Source: Thetidibacter halocola
GTDB taxonomy: Bacteria > Pseudomonadota > Alphaproteobacteria > Rhodobacterales > Rhodobacteraceae
Direction of reading: 5' to 3'
Assembly (NCBI RefSeq): GCF_018224955.1
Contig: NZ_JAGTUU010000010.1
Coordinates: forward strand, 1-64,000
Length of the DNA: 64,000 bases
In this document: positions 55,852-64,000 of the stretch, piece after piece
How positions within the stretch are numbered: the stretch's first letter is position 1
How the letters are laid out: each line of letters opens with the position of its first letter
The notes under the pieces: model-generated
Told to the model about the DNA's origin: nothing
The model's input: only the letters and a program-made list of their open reading frames with translations
The model's database searches: none
Translations under genes and position numbers: made by a program

Positions 55852-58347
55852 TTATTGCTTTGGTTCGAACATCAACCCGAATACAGCGTCATAACGTAAC
55901 CCCTCACAGATCGCGCCGTCCACCGCTACAGGGCAGAGCCACGCCCCAGCGCGTTTCCAGTCTGGCCACTGGTGAGTGATCGCCAGGATCTTCGGGTCGT
56001 TCTGATCCGGCAGGTTGTCCAGACGCTCAAGCCGCCGACGGGGCGCTTGAACCTCCGAGAGCGCCCATGCCTCTCGCGGCGCGGCATCGGCCCAAGGGCG
56101 CAGTCCATCCCCGGTCTGCCGGGCGAGGACAAGCGTCAGGGCTTCCTCACCCAGACGTGTCGGATACCTGGCGTCATCGTGGCCGCGCCCGCCCATCCTG
56201 TAGCCCTTAGTCAGATCGACAAGGTTGTGAAGCGCCTGCATCTTTTTGGCAGCATCCTTGCCGATGACCTCGTTCTCGGCCCTGAGCAGCACGTCCGGAA
56301 CCGGTTCACCATCTTCGCCATGCACCGCCTCGATCAGGGCGCGCAATCCGGCCGGAGCCTCGATCCGGCCCGTGTCGAACAACACCCGCGCCGTGCGCCA
56401 GACATCGGCTACAGAGTAGACCCAGGAGCCCCGCCCGAGTGTCTCCTGTAACCACCTGTCATCTGGAACCGCTGCCGGGTCAGGTGACAGGACATGCAAG
56501 ACAGGCCCTGGAACAGGGCGAAGGTCCGCCGGCCTCTCGTCCATGTGCCGCCACAAGCGCCCCGCGCGCTGGATGAGGGAGGCAACAGGTGCGACATCGG
56601 AGACCATCACGTCGAAATCGAGGTCGAGTGAGGCCTCGAGCACCTGAGTCCCGACCAGCACGAACTTCTCCCTGCCTGACCCGTTCTTGCCGGCTCGGCC
56701 AAGCACTTCCGTCTCGATCCTTTTGCGGTCTCCAAGGGTGAACCTGGCGTGCAGAAGCCGTGCCGCGATACCGTTTCGGTTTAGCTGACGGACGGCTGCG
56801 ATCGCCTCGTCGACAGAATTGCGAACCCAGACACACGCCGCACCTGCCTCTGCCCCCTCGGCGATCACCTCGACCGCTTCTTCGACAGTGGCGATCCGTG
56901 TGACCGGAACAGGACCCTTGATTGGCCGGTCATCGTGCGAGAACCGCGTTACCGCAGCGCCGCCCGCTATGGTCAGGGCCGGGTAAGCTGCACTGCTCGC
57001 GGCACCGCCGTAGGTTGCTTGCAGCATCTCCCGCAAGGCAAGCGGCAGGGTCGCAGTCAGCAGGATCGCCGACCCACCGGCCGCGCGGTGCATTTGAAGC
57101 AGACGCTCGAGTTCCTTGGCCACGTAAGGCTCGCCCATCTCGTGCACCTCGTCGACGATGAGGATCTTGGAGGACAGGCCGAAATGGCGCAGGCTCTGGT
57201 GCTTGACCGGCAAGACCGCCAACAGCGCCTGGTCGACAGTGCCAACACCGACATCTGCCAGCAGCGCCCGGCGGCGGCTCTCAGCGAGCCACGACGTGCA
57301 GCTTGGCTCATCCTCCCCGGCTGCGCCACCCTCGACAAGGTCGCGATAATCAGTTGAAAGTCCCGCACGACCATGCGCCAGCGCGAGGCTCGGCCGGGCG
57401 AACGCCCGACCGATCACCTGCGATATGCGCGCAAACATGGCATCGGCTGTCGCCATGGTGGGCAGCGCGATGTATAGACCCCGCCCCTTTCCGGCCATCG
57501 CCATTCGATGTGCGAGGATCAGAGCTGCCTCTGTTTTCCCCGCCCCAGTTTCATCCTCGATGATGGCGAGAGCAGGCCCGATCGGCAGTTCGATCTCGAG
57601 GCACGTCTGCTGCATGGGCCGAAGTTCGAAATCAAAGACCGGTCCCTTGCGCACGGGCGCTCCGGCCAGCCCGGCTTCCTCGATTGCTCGTCTGGCGATG
57701 GTGCGCGCGTCAATCAGGTAGTCCGTGGGCGTTGGTCCGGGCGGGACGGAAGGGAACCAGGTCGTATTCGAACCGATCCAGTCGGCGGCGGCGCAGAGGC
57801 CCGGCAGCCACCACGACAGACGTTTTGCGTCTGAAAGGCTGAGGCCATCAAGAGAAGCTTCCTGCCAGATCGCGCAAAACGCGTCGACGACCGTTCCTGC
57901 CGGTTCCAGACCGGTCCCGACCTCCTTCAGTGCCCTGTGTAGTGCGCGCGCCCGTGGGTGTTTCGGCAGCGATCCCAATGGAAGGTCCGAGGGTTGGCCG
58001 TGATGCCCCGAGGTGGCCGCATATAGCTCCCACCGCTGGTCCGCTCCGCCACCGATTGCAGCTGCGAGGCGGACATCATGCGCATGCAGCAGGGCTTCGG
58101 TGAGTTGCCAGTGCCTGTAGTTCTGGCGGCGTCCCGTCTCCAACATGCTGCGGAAGCTGTCGCTGACCTTGCCGAGATCGTGTAGAGCGACGAGAAGAAC
58201 CAAGGCTTCCCTCAGTTCCGGAGGGCATCTGAAACTGGCGATCAGATGCTCCGAAACCGCGGCGACATCCAACATGTGGTATACGGCAGGATGGGGAGGA
58301 AGCCTGTCGTCTGCCGCGCTTTTTCCGGGCCAGTCCAGAATCGACAT
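55852..58347 (-). CDS. cas3: CRISPR helicase-nuclease Cas3, type I-E
   Basis: An 831-residue Cas3 with an N-terminal HD nuclease (LLVALHDLGKVSDSF, H56-D57; TSGHHGQPS near 113) and a superfamily 2 helicase: Walker A EDETGAGKTEAA near 265-276, Walker B/DEVH in ILIVDEVHEMGEPYV, TATLPLALREML, and motif VI SLIQRAGRLWRH. It unwinds and degrades target DNA after Cascade binding. The ATG at 58347 (MSILDWPGKS) is preferred to longer forms because the extra 36 residues have no family resemblance. All key residues are present, so the system appears functional. Confidence 0.94.
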   Translation of the reverse strand: MSILDWPGKSAADDRLPPHPAVYHMLDVAAVSEHLIASFRCPPELREALVLLVALHDLGKVSDSFRSMLETGRRQNYRHWQLTEALLHAHDVRLAAAIGGGADQRWELYAATSGHHGQPSDLPLGSLPKHPRARALHRALKEVGTGLEPAGTVVDAFCAIWQEASLDGLSLSDAKRLSWWLPGLCAAADWIGSNTTWFPSVPPGPTPTDYLIDARTIARRAIEEAGLAGAPVRKGPVFDFELRPMQQTCLEIELPIGPALAIIEDETGAGKTEAALILAHRMAMAGKGRGLYIALPTMATADAMFARISQVIGRAFARPSLALAHGRAGLSTDYRDLVEGGAAGEDEPSCTSWLAESRRRALLADVGVGTVDQALLAVLPVKHQSLRHFGLSSKILIVDEVHEMGEPYVAKELERLLQMHRAAGGSAILLTATLPLALREMLQATYGGAASSAAYPALTIAGGAAVTRFSHDDRPIKGPVPVTRIATVEEAVEVIAEGAEAGAACVWVRNSVDEAIAAVRQLNRNGIAARLLHARFTLGDRKRIETEVLGRAGKNGSGREKFVLVGTQVLEASLDLDFDVMVSDVAPVASLIQRAGRLWRHMDERPADLRPVPGPVLHVLSPDPAAVPDDRWLQETLGRGSWVYSVADVWRTARVLFDTGRIEAPAGLRALIEAVHGEDGEPVPDVLLRAENEVIGKDAAKKMQALHNLVDLTKGYRMGGRGHDDARYPTRLGEEALTLVLARQTGDGLRPWADAAPREAWALSEVQAPRRRLERLDNLPDQNDPKILAITHQWPDWKRAGAWLCPVAVDGAICEGLRYDAVFGLMFEPKQ

Positions 58348-58776
58348 CTTCACGTCACTGAAGTTTGTTGCGGGTGCTTGTTCATCCCGGATCGGTAAAA
58401 CTTGGCCAAGGCAGGAAATGAGCCATTGCAGACGACGGTCACCGGGGCGCGGCATATGAACATGTCCGGCTGAGGATCCTGTTCGGGCTCATAGTCCTTA
58501 AGGCCCGCGACCGCCTGTTTGGCAATCGCTGAGTCGCAATCGAGGCGGCGAAAGCAAGGATAGCGCTGCTGCATTCCGACTTCCGGTAGCCGATGCTTCA
58601 ACAGTCTCATGAGGACCAGAAGCTGTTTGGGAACTGGGACCCGAACATACCTGTTACCTACTCGATACATCGGTTTAAGTGCTCGCGAAGCTACCGCTAT
58701 ACGATAGTGTGGACAAGAACTTGCACCAGTTGTCTATCGATCATAGCTAGGGGAGCCAATGAGCGGGCGTCCCAGT
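58348..58776. other. Region upstream of cas3
   Basis: About 430 nt without a recognisable gene. A reverse frame at 58350-58670 (106 codons, starting MYRVGNRYVRVPVPKQLLVL) is open but has no family and runs to within 3 nt of cas3; it may be chance. The cas3 promoter should lie here. Confidence 0.3.
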
Positions 58777-59580
58777 TCAGGATTTCCTGGCCCAACAGGC
58801 AAGCCTGTCCTTCGCATGTTTCCTCGCGTCGGCGACCATGTCCATCGCCGCGCGGCCACAATTGTCCAAGAGCATGTCCTGCAACCTAGGCTTGTTCTCG
58901 GGATGGCGTCGAAGCGCATGACTGAGGCGGAGAACCGTCATGTCCGCTGGCGCGATGTCTGCGGCGATGAAAAACAGCACCAGCGTGTCCCCCTCGGTTT
59001 TCCTGCCGACACCGTGCAGCACCAGCCGGTCTTCATGGCTGCGATCAGATCGTTGTGTGCCCGGCAGATGATCCAACGTCCGACCGGCGACGCCGCACCG
59101 TGCAGTTGCAGGTCTTCCGCACGCGCGCGCAGTCCGTCGATCCGTCGCTCGCACACGTCTACAAGGACGGCATGTAGGTCGTCGGCTGCTGCCTCCAAAC
59201 AATCTTTCCACTCGGCCGCCAAGCTGGCCGTCATGGCGCCTTTGTCCTTGTCGTTTCGGAGTAATGCGGCGGTCGCCGCTGCAGAGCCGAGGACCAGCGC
59301 CCCTGCCGGACCTATCCCGACTAGGCCGGACCAGGCTCCGACATTGCCGTCCACCATGACAAGTGCGGCGCGCGAAGCGCCATCGGGCAACAGCCAGGCG
59401 GGAAGATCGTGCAGCGGGATCCGGCCTCGGGCTAGTTCCGGACCTCCACGGAGAAGGCCTAGCGATAGTGCGATATCGAAGATCGCAGGATCGGCGAGAT
59501 CGGCAGTATGGCACAGAGCCTCCGCGATCTACGCCTCAATGTCGACCAGGGCGAAGCCCGGCAGGGTTGTCTCTATATCG
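58777..59580 (-). pseudogene. Degenerate gene of unknown family (stop codon plus frameshift)
   Basis: Three pieces of one protein can be read on the reverse strand. An opening ETTLPGFALVDIEA ends in TAG near 59533. The same frame continues IAEALCHTADLADPAIFDIA through LVMVDGNVGAWSGLVGIGPA to about 59040. The reading then shifts frame to RLVLHGVGRKTEGDTLVLFF and ends at 58777 (KDRLACWARKS). The pieces are alanine-rich and helical. I recognise no family. The gene is probably inactive, unless the breaks are sequencing errors. Confidence 0.5.
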
Positions 59581-59586
59581 GCCTAA

Positions 59587-60463
59587 TCAGCGCCGCTATC
59601 CTGTGCGGCCGCGGCGGGGACCTCGTTCGCGATCACTGGGATTTCCGGATAGGTTGCATTCGCACCAGTTGTGTGGCGAAGTCACAAAGTTCACGGCGCC
59701 ACAACCTTCCTGTGGTTGTCGAAACGCTCCAATACTCGCTCAATCCTCTCTACTTGTCGGCTGCGCACATGGACACCTGTCCATCATTTATTTTGGCTTG
59801 TCTTTCCATGTTTCCCGCAATGGTGCGGTTACACGTCCGTCCGGCTGCGCTCGTCGCTGAGTGCGATCCTTCGTCTTGGGTGCTGCCGGGATGAAGCGCG
59901 ACCAAAAATGCGTGTTGCTGAGCACCCCAGAGCTTGTGGTGATGAACCATAGATGAGCAAGTCTCCGACTCGCTTTAGTGGAGAAAATCACCGGGTTGTT
60001 AAGGAAAAGGTCTCGCGTCGTGCTGTTGATGATAAGGCATTGGAATGTCGTGAAAACGTATTCCGACTTGCTCGATGCGGCCCTGTCATACGCAAGGTTC
60101 TTCGAAGGCTTTCGACATCATGGACATGTCCAGGGGAAAGGTTTGGCAGGGCTGAGGCAAGGGGCAGTTCACTTGCCGTCAAGAGATCGCGGGCTTGATT
60201 CAGCTTAACAACAGGTTCAAAGGACAGCGGCAGATTTGTTGCCGGGGGAGCGACGGCGCCCCGAGGCATCCCCATGGTGCACCCGATTTCTTCTAGGACT
60301 TCGCGCGTCCATCGGTCCCTGGACGTTCAGCCTTTCCGAATCCATGGCGACAGGGGAGGGCTTGTCCCTGGCCGTCGCGGCGACCGGCGCATCCGTTGCC
60401 TTGGTGCAGGTGCGCTTTACCGTTACAGCTTGGCGTGATCGCGATGCTCGGAGAGGCAGTTCG
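59587..60463. other. Long gap before the DUF6880 gene
   Basis: About 880 nt of mostly AT-richer sequence with short frames (for example 59953-60198) that show no known motif. The end of the gap holds the GGAGAGG element of the DUF6880 gene. No RNA gene or terminator was identified. Confidence 0.3.
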
Positions 60464-61909
60464 ATGGCCGGAAAGCCGCTCAACAAGAAGAACCTGGTTG
60501 CGCTGGGTGCCGACGCTCTGGCCGATCTCCTACTCGAGGCGGTCAAGGGCGATGCTGCGCGGCAACGGCGGGTCCGGATGGCGCTCTCTACCGAACAGGG
60601 TCCGCGCGAGGCTGCGGCCGATATGCGCAAGCGCTTTGCACAGATCCGGAAGGCACGCGGCTTCCTGTCGTGGAAGACGCAGCGCACACTGGCGCGCGAA
60701 CTCACGGACCTGATCGGCGTGATCGACCAGCGCATTGCGCCGGAGGATGCGACCACCGCGTTCGACCTGCTCTGGTCGCTCCTGCACCTTGCCCCGGGTA
60801 TCCATGAGCGCACGGACGACAGCAACGGCACGATCGGCGCGGTGATGGACGATGCGATGGACGTGATCGCACGCCTGGCGCCCCGGCTGGAGATTGACAC
60901 GCAGGCGCTGGCCGAGATGGTATTCGACGCGATCATCGGTGACGAGCATGGCGCGTTCGATGACGCCGTGACGGCCCTTGGCGAGGCTCTGGGTGAAGCC
61001 GGACTTGCTCATCTCAAGACGCGCGCCGAAGCGGCGATCGCCATGCCGCTGACCGAGGCGGACCTCGCGCGTTACGACTTCGTCCAGGACGACACACGCA
61101 GGGCCGAACTGGCGCGCGACAGCCGGAACAGCAAGGCCAAGATCATCCTGCAGGATGTGGCCGATCTGCAGGGCGACGTGGACGCCTGGCTGGCACGCTA
61201 CACGGCGGAGCAGCTGACTTTCCACACGATCGCCCCACAGGCCGCGCAGCGGCTGCTGGCGGCCGGACGGCCCGAGGACGCGTTGCGCATCGTGCAGAAC
61301 TGCCTTGCGCGGCAGGACGTCAGGGACCGTTGGTTTGACATGCCCGACCTTGACGAGGTCCATTTCGACTGCCTCGAGGCACTGGGAGAGGAAGAGGCCT
61401 TGCGCGCCGCCCTATGGAGCAGGTTCGAAGGACGGCTCTGTGCCCCGACCCTGCGGCGCTACCTGGCACGGCTGCCGGATTTCGAGGACGAGGAGGCGCT
61501 GCTCAGGGCACAGGCCCATGTGTTGGCCTTCCCGGACGTCGTCACTGGGCTGGCGTTCTGCCTGTCCTGGCCTGATCCGGCGCTTGGGGCAAAGGTGGTT
61601 CTGTCGCGCACTGAGGATCTGGATGGGGACACCTATGAAGTCCTGACCCCGGCGGCCGAGGTCCTCGCACCGGAACATCCCTTGGCTGCGGTTCTGGTCT
61701 GGCGGGCGATGATCCGCTTTGCGCTGGAAAAGGCTCGGTCGGGGCGCTATGGCCACGCAGCGCGCCATCTGACATCCTGCGCGCAGGCCGATGCGGCAAT
61801 CGATGACTATTCAGGGCATCCGGACCATCGGGCGTATTTGAGTGCCCTGCGTGAAGCCCATGGTCGGAAGACATCGTTCTGGGAACGGGCCGTGACCCTT
61901 TCGGGCTGA
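60464..61909 (+). CDS. DUF6880 family protein
   Basis: A 481-residue protein starting MAGKPLNKKNLVALGADALA, with GGAGAGG 7 nt upstream. The N-terminal part (LADLLLEAVKGDAARQRRVR) and a central helical array with TPR-like helices (AAQRLLAAGRPEDALRIVQN, YLARLPDFEDEEALLRAQAH) fit DUF6880, a family of unknown role common in Alphaproteobacteria. The closing segment HPDHRAYLSALREAHGRKTS is the conserved end. It is cytoplasmic, without transmembrane segments. Neighbours on both sides are decayed genes, so it is a lone intact ORF here. Confidence 0.8.
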   Translation: MAGKPLNKKNLVALGADALADLLLEAVKGDAARQRRVRMALSTEQGPREAAADMRKRFAQIRKARGFLSWKTQRTLARELTDLIGVIDQRIAPEDATTAFDLLWSLLHLAPGIHERTDDSNGTIGAVMDDAMDVIARLAPRLEIDTQALAEMVFDAIIGDEHGAFDDAVTALGEALGEAGLAHLKTRAEAAIAMPLTEADLARYDFVQDDTRRAELARDSRNSKAKIILQDVADLQGDVDAWLARYTAEQLTFHTIAPQAAQRLLAAGRPEDALRIVQNCLARQDVRDRWFDMPDLDEVHFDCLEALGEEEALRAALWSRFEGRLCAPTLRRYLARLPDFEDEEALLRAQAHVLAFPDVVTGLAFCLSWPDPALGAKVVLSRTEDLDGDTYEVLTPAAEVLAPEHPLAAVLVWRAMIRFALEKARSGRYGHAARHLTSCAQADAAIDDYSGHPDHRAYLSALREAHGRKTSFWERAVTLSG

Positions 61910-61980
61910 GCCACCATATCGGATTTCACCGGTTTGGGTCGCTTCGGGGGATGCGCTTGTCACCGGAGGTGCCCGGCGCT

Positions 61981-62571
61981 TCATTCAAGTCGCATGGCCC
62001 TCGCACAGGCTGGCTGAGCGCGGCAATCGTCGCGGAAGTTCGCGAAGAGCTTATCGTTTTCGATGACGCGGTCACGAAGCCGTTCAGCGATCTCCTGCAG
62101 TTCAACAATGGTTCCGTTGAGGGCTCAGATCTGCCGCTGTGCTTCCTGCAGATCTTCCACCGGCACCATCGCCTCGCGCAGGTCTGCAATGGTCGCGGAT
62201 GCTGCATCCAGCTGGCGAAGCGCCTCGTTGCGCTCTCGATCGATCTGCTCGAGTCTGGCAAGGTGCAGCGAAATCGGGACAAATTCCTTGTCCAACCCAG
62301 CCTTGCCAGGACGTTGATTGCCCATGGCATTCACGGGCGCGAATACCTCGAACGTGTCGAAAGCGAGGATGAAGAACCGGTGCTTTTCCTTCCGGCAAAG
62401 TAGCATCGCGGTAGAGATTCTTCCTCGCGTTATGTGCAAAGCGCCAAGTTTGCCGTCGAACGTCCATTCATTTTCGACGAAGAGGAGCCTTGGCCGCCGG
62501 ACGACGTGGATCCTGGCTGCATCCACGTCGTCGCATCTGCGATATTCTAGGACTTCGCAAGGTCGCCGCAT
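61981..62571 (-). pseudogene. Coiled-coil hypothetical gene interrupted by TGA
   Basis: A reverse frame starts at 62571 (MRRPCEVLEYRRCDDVDAAR) and reads through FDGKLGALHITRGRISTAML and RLEQIDRERNEALRQLDAAS to a TGA at about 62125. It continues in the same frame as a coiled coil (ALNGTIVELQEIAERLRDRV) to a TGA at 61981. The continuity of heptads across the stop suggests a single-base nonsense mutation in a ~196-codon gene. Family unknown. If translation does stop at 62125, a 148-residue protein is made. Confidence 0.5.
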
Positions 62572-62822
62572 CCCGCCTGGGTCTGGGGCGGGATGCAGCC
62601 ATTCCAGACCGGAAGATCAGAACGCTCCGAACAGCGAGTTGTCGCTGTGGACAGGATCCGGGCTCTGCCGCGGCGTAGTTTGAACATCGCCACAATCAGC
62701 CCGTCGTTCACCTCCGAGGATTTGCCGCGCACGTCCGAAAGGCGTTCGTAACCGAGAGCCATCCGAACATCGCCCATGCCCTCCCTGGCCAGATTCTGCA
62801 CCACCCGGTGGGCATTACCCAT
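62547..62822 (-). CDS. Possible small gene overlapping the coiled-coil gene
   Basis: A 91-codon reverse frame begins MGNAHRVVQNLAREGMGDVR and shows protein-like text to SSEVNDGLIVAMFKLR, then becomes arginine/serine-rich. Upstream residues in the same frame (ARHLIAEIEKAR) also look real, so the start may be earlier. No family. It could be a broken gene. Confidence 0.3.
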   Translation of the reverse strand: MGNAHRVVQNLAREGMGDVRMALGYERLSDVRGKSSEVNDGLIVAMFKLRRGRARILSTATTRCSERSDLPVWNGCIPPQTQAGCGDLAKS

Positions 62823-62905
62823 CCGCGCTTTTTCTATCTCGGCGATGAGGTGACGCGCTTCGAGAGCCCCGTAGAGGCCCCGTGTAGCGCCTCCTCCGAT
62901 GCCGG

Positions 62906-63085
62906 CTACGTATCCGGCGGGCGGGGCCGCATACCCTCCCTGAGCGCTTGTATCGCGCGCAGCCTGGGTGGCTCCACGGGCCCGGGGTAGATGTCGCGGA
63001 GAAAGGTGATCCACGTCATTTCCGCCTCTGTAAGCTCCGGTGAGCCATCCGGAAGCTGGAAGCCCTCAACAACACGGCGGTTCAT
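62906..63085 (-). CDS. Small hypothetical protein coupled to the XRE regulator
   Basis: A 59-residue frame (MNRRVVEGFQLPDGSPELTE ... EMTWITFLRDIYPGPVEPP) whose ATG overlaps the regulator's TGA (ATGA). It ends at TAG 62906-62908. The central WITFLRDIYPG segment is hydrophobic/aromatic. It is too short for family assignment, but the tight coupling suggests real translation and a role tied to the regulator. Confidence 0.5.
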   Translation of the reverse strand: MNRRVVEGFQLPDGSPELTEAEMTWITFLRDIYPGPVEPPRLRAIQALREGMRPRPPDT

Positions 63086-63489
63086 TTGCCGAAGATCCCG
63101 CGGATGGCGGCGCGGGCGCGCTGGGTCAGGCGAGGATCGGTGTGGTCGCTGGCGTCGCGGATTTCCTCGAGCCAGGCTGCCTCGTTCTGCGTGACGATCA
63201 CGTTGAAGATGTCGCGCGTTGCCTTGAGGGTCGTTTCGAGACCAACCTGCTCAAGGGCAAGATTGAAGAGGTGCCGGGGATCGACCTCAAGCGCGGCGGC
63301 CATGGCCGGGACGCGATCCAGGGGAAGTTTCGTGGCTCCCGACTTAATCATGGATACAACGTTCGGGGTCTTGAACCCAGCTTCCAAGGCGATGTCGCGC
63401 TGCGACTTCCTGGGCGCCAGTTCGAGGATCCGACGGTCGATGAATTTCGCCAGGCGCGTCTCCGCGTGGGGATGTGTCCGTTTCGTCAT
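63082..63489 (-). CDS. XRE-like helix-turn-helix regulator
   Basis: A 135-residue protein (MTKRTHPHAETRLAKFIDRR) with an XRE-type HTH at about residues 29-60 (SQRDIALEAGFKTPNVVSMI then KSGATKLPLDRVPAMAAALE). The C-terminal half (LALEQVGLETTLKATRDIFN) is helical. It resembles small phage-type or plasmid-type regulators of Rhodobacteraceae. Start 63489 is chosen over 63498 for the lysine-rich family N-terminus. A strong inverted repeat lies 14 nt upstream, and a 59-codon gene is coupled downstream. Confidence 0.75.
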   Translation of the reverse strand: MTKRTHPHAETRLAKFIDRRILELAPRKSQRDIALEAGFKTPNVVSMIKSGATKLPLDRVPAMAAALEVDPRHLFNLALEQVGLETTLKATRDIFNVIVTQNEAAWLEEIRDASDHTDPRLTQRARAAIRGIFGK

Positions 63490-63502
63490 GCTTCGCACTC
63501 CT

Positions 63503-63534
63503 GAACGCAGCAGCTCCCTGCTACTGCTGCGTTC
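63503..63534. promoter_or_regulatory. 11-bp inverted repeat upstream of the XRE gene
   Basis: GAACGCAGCAG (63503-63513) and its exact reverse complement CTGCTGCGTTC (63524-63534) are separated by 10 nt and lie 14 nt before the regulator start. This could be the operator of the XRE protein or an mRNA hairpin close to the ribosome binding site. Confidence 0.5.
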
Positions 63535-63605
63535 GTTATTGCGATGGCGTGTATGGCAGTGCGTTGGGTTCCCGATGGGCGATGAGTCTACGCAGTAGGG
63601 TTATA

Positions 63606-63642
63606 CTCGCGTCCCTCGGCCTTCGACCTCGTGACGCTGCGC
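63606..63642. repeat. Direct repeat, copy 1
   Basis: A 37-nt stretch containing TCCCTCGGCCTTCG matches 63955-63991 at 35 of 37 positions; weaker similarity extends upstream to a shared GTGCGTT about 46 nt before each copy. The offset is 349 nt. The region 63490-64000 otherwise has no convincing gene. Confidence 0.7.
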
Positions 63643-63954
63643 TGGGGTTCTCGGCTCCAGGATATTCACCCGATGAGCACGCGTCATGGTGAGCGCGCTC
63701 GGTATATAGACAAGGCAGTATGCTGCCGCACGGAAGTTGTCGACCCGGCGAAGCAGGTTACTGAGAAGACCGCGAACAGCATCTGTCTTCGTTACGGGGC
63801 GGTGGGAGTTGCCGAAGCTCTTGATTTTGGTTCCCGCGTGGGCTGCTCGGAACTGCTTCGCGCGTCGAAACGCGCCACCTGTTTTCTGTAGCAACGTCGT
63901 CCGTGGGAGTGCGTTAGGTGCCGGCGGAGCGATGTGGCGATATAGCGGAGTATG

Positions 63955-63991
63955 CTCGCATCCCTCGGCCTTCGGCCTCGTGACGCTGCGC
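63955..63991. repeat. Direct repeat, copy 2
   Basis: Second copy of the 37-nt repeat, close to the right edge of the window. It contains CGGCCTTCGGCC-like self-complementary sequence, which copy 1 lacks because of a single change. More copies may lie beyond the edge. Confidence 0.7.
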
Positions 63992-64000
63992 CGGATGCCT

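Noticed and set aside
63601-63894. A reverse 97-codon frame at the right edge
   Set aside because: It spans the direct repeat, lacks a ribosome binding site and shows no family pattern.

Overview
The window is GC-rich chromosomal or megaplasmid DNA from an alphaproteobacterium, most likely a Rhodobacteraceae/Roseobacter-type organism. This is inferred from gene families and codon use (for example a DUF2924 protein next to a large serine recombinase, CUT1-type ABC transport coupled to a CoxLMS-type molybdenum hydroxylase, and a DUF6880 protein); no rRNA or tRNA was seen. Much of the window is accessory: a catabolic operon, a BREX phage-defence operon, a mobile/regulatory module, a beta-glucan synthase cluster and a complete type I-E CRISPR-Cas system, separated by integrase, IS and pseudogene debris.

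Layout. 1-1284: edge-truncated tyrosine recombinase and an IS3 orfA remnant. 1314-12963: leftward operon (CUT1 ABC importer, three-subunit molybdenum hydroxylase, beta-hydroxyacid dehydrogenase, M20 amidohydrolase) with a TetR regulator and a divergent NIPSNAP gene. Matching operator-like sites lie in front of the transporter operon and between the TetR and NIPSNAP genes. 13079-13680: decayed gene and TnpB remnant. 13808-30443: BREX operon brxR-brxE-brxA-brxB-brxC-pglX(two ORFs)-DUF262/DUF1524 (BrxU-like)-pglZ-brxL, nearly all coupled by short overlaps. 30571-38502: IS3 remnant that truncates a small HTH gene, a hypothetical/S24-repressor pair, a uracil-DNA-glycosylase-like gene, a small exported protein, a DUF2924/serine recombinase module and a 485-residue unknown protein. 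39365-46933: P4-type integrase, GH8 glucanase, membrane-fusion-type protein, cellulose-synthase-like GT2, a dCache/HAMP protein, and a decayed second integrase copy. 47303-58347: type I-E array (44 repeats, 43 spacers) and cas2-1-6e-5e-7e-cse2-8e-3, all expressed leftward. 58777-64000: pseudogenes, a DUF6880 protein, an XRE regulator coupled to a small gene, and a repeated sequence at the right edge.

How it works together. BREX should methylate host DNA through PglX and block phage replication with BrxC, PglZ and BrxL; the embedded DUF262/DUF1524 enzyme would add restriction of modified phage DNA. The CRISPR system adds sequence-specific immunity. The most unusual points are the BREX composition (a type-6-like brxE and a BrxU-like enzyme in a type-1 layout), the pglX gene split at an ATGA overlap, a BrxL whose C-terminus looks like a MIT_C/PLD-type domain instead of a Lon protease, and two orphan genes (UDG-like; 485-aa unknown) in the adjacent island.
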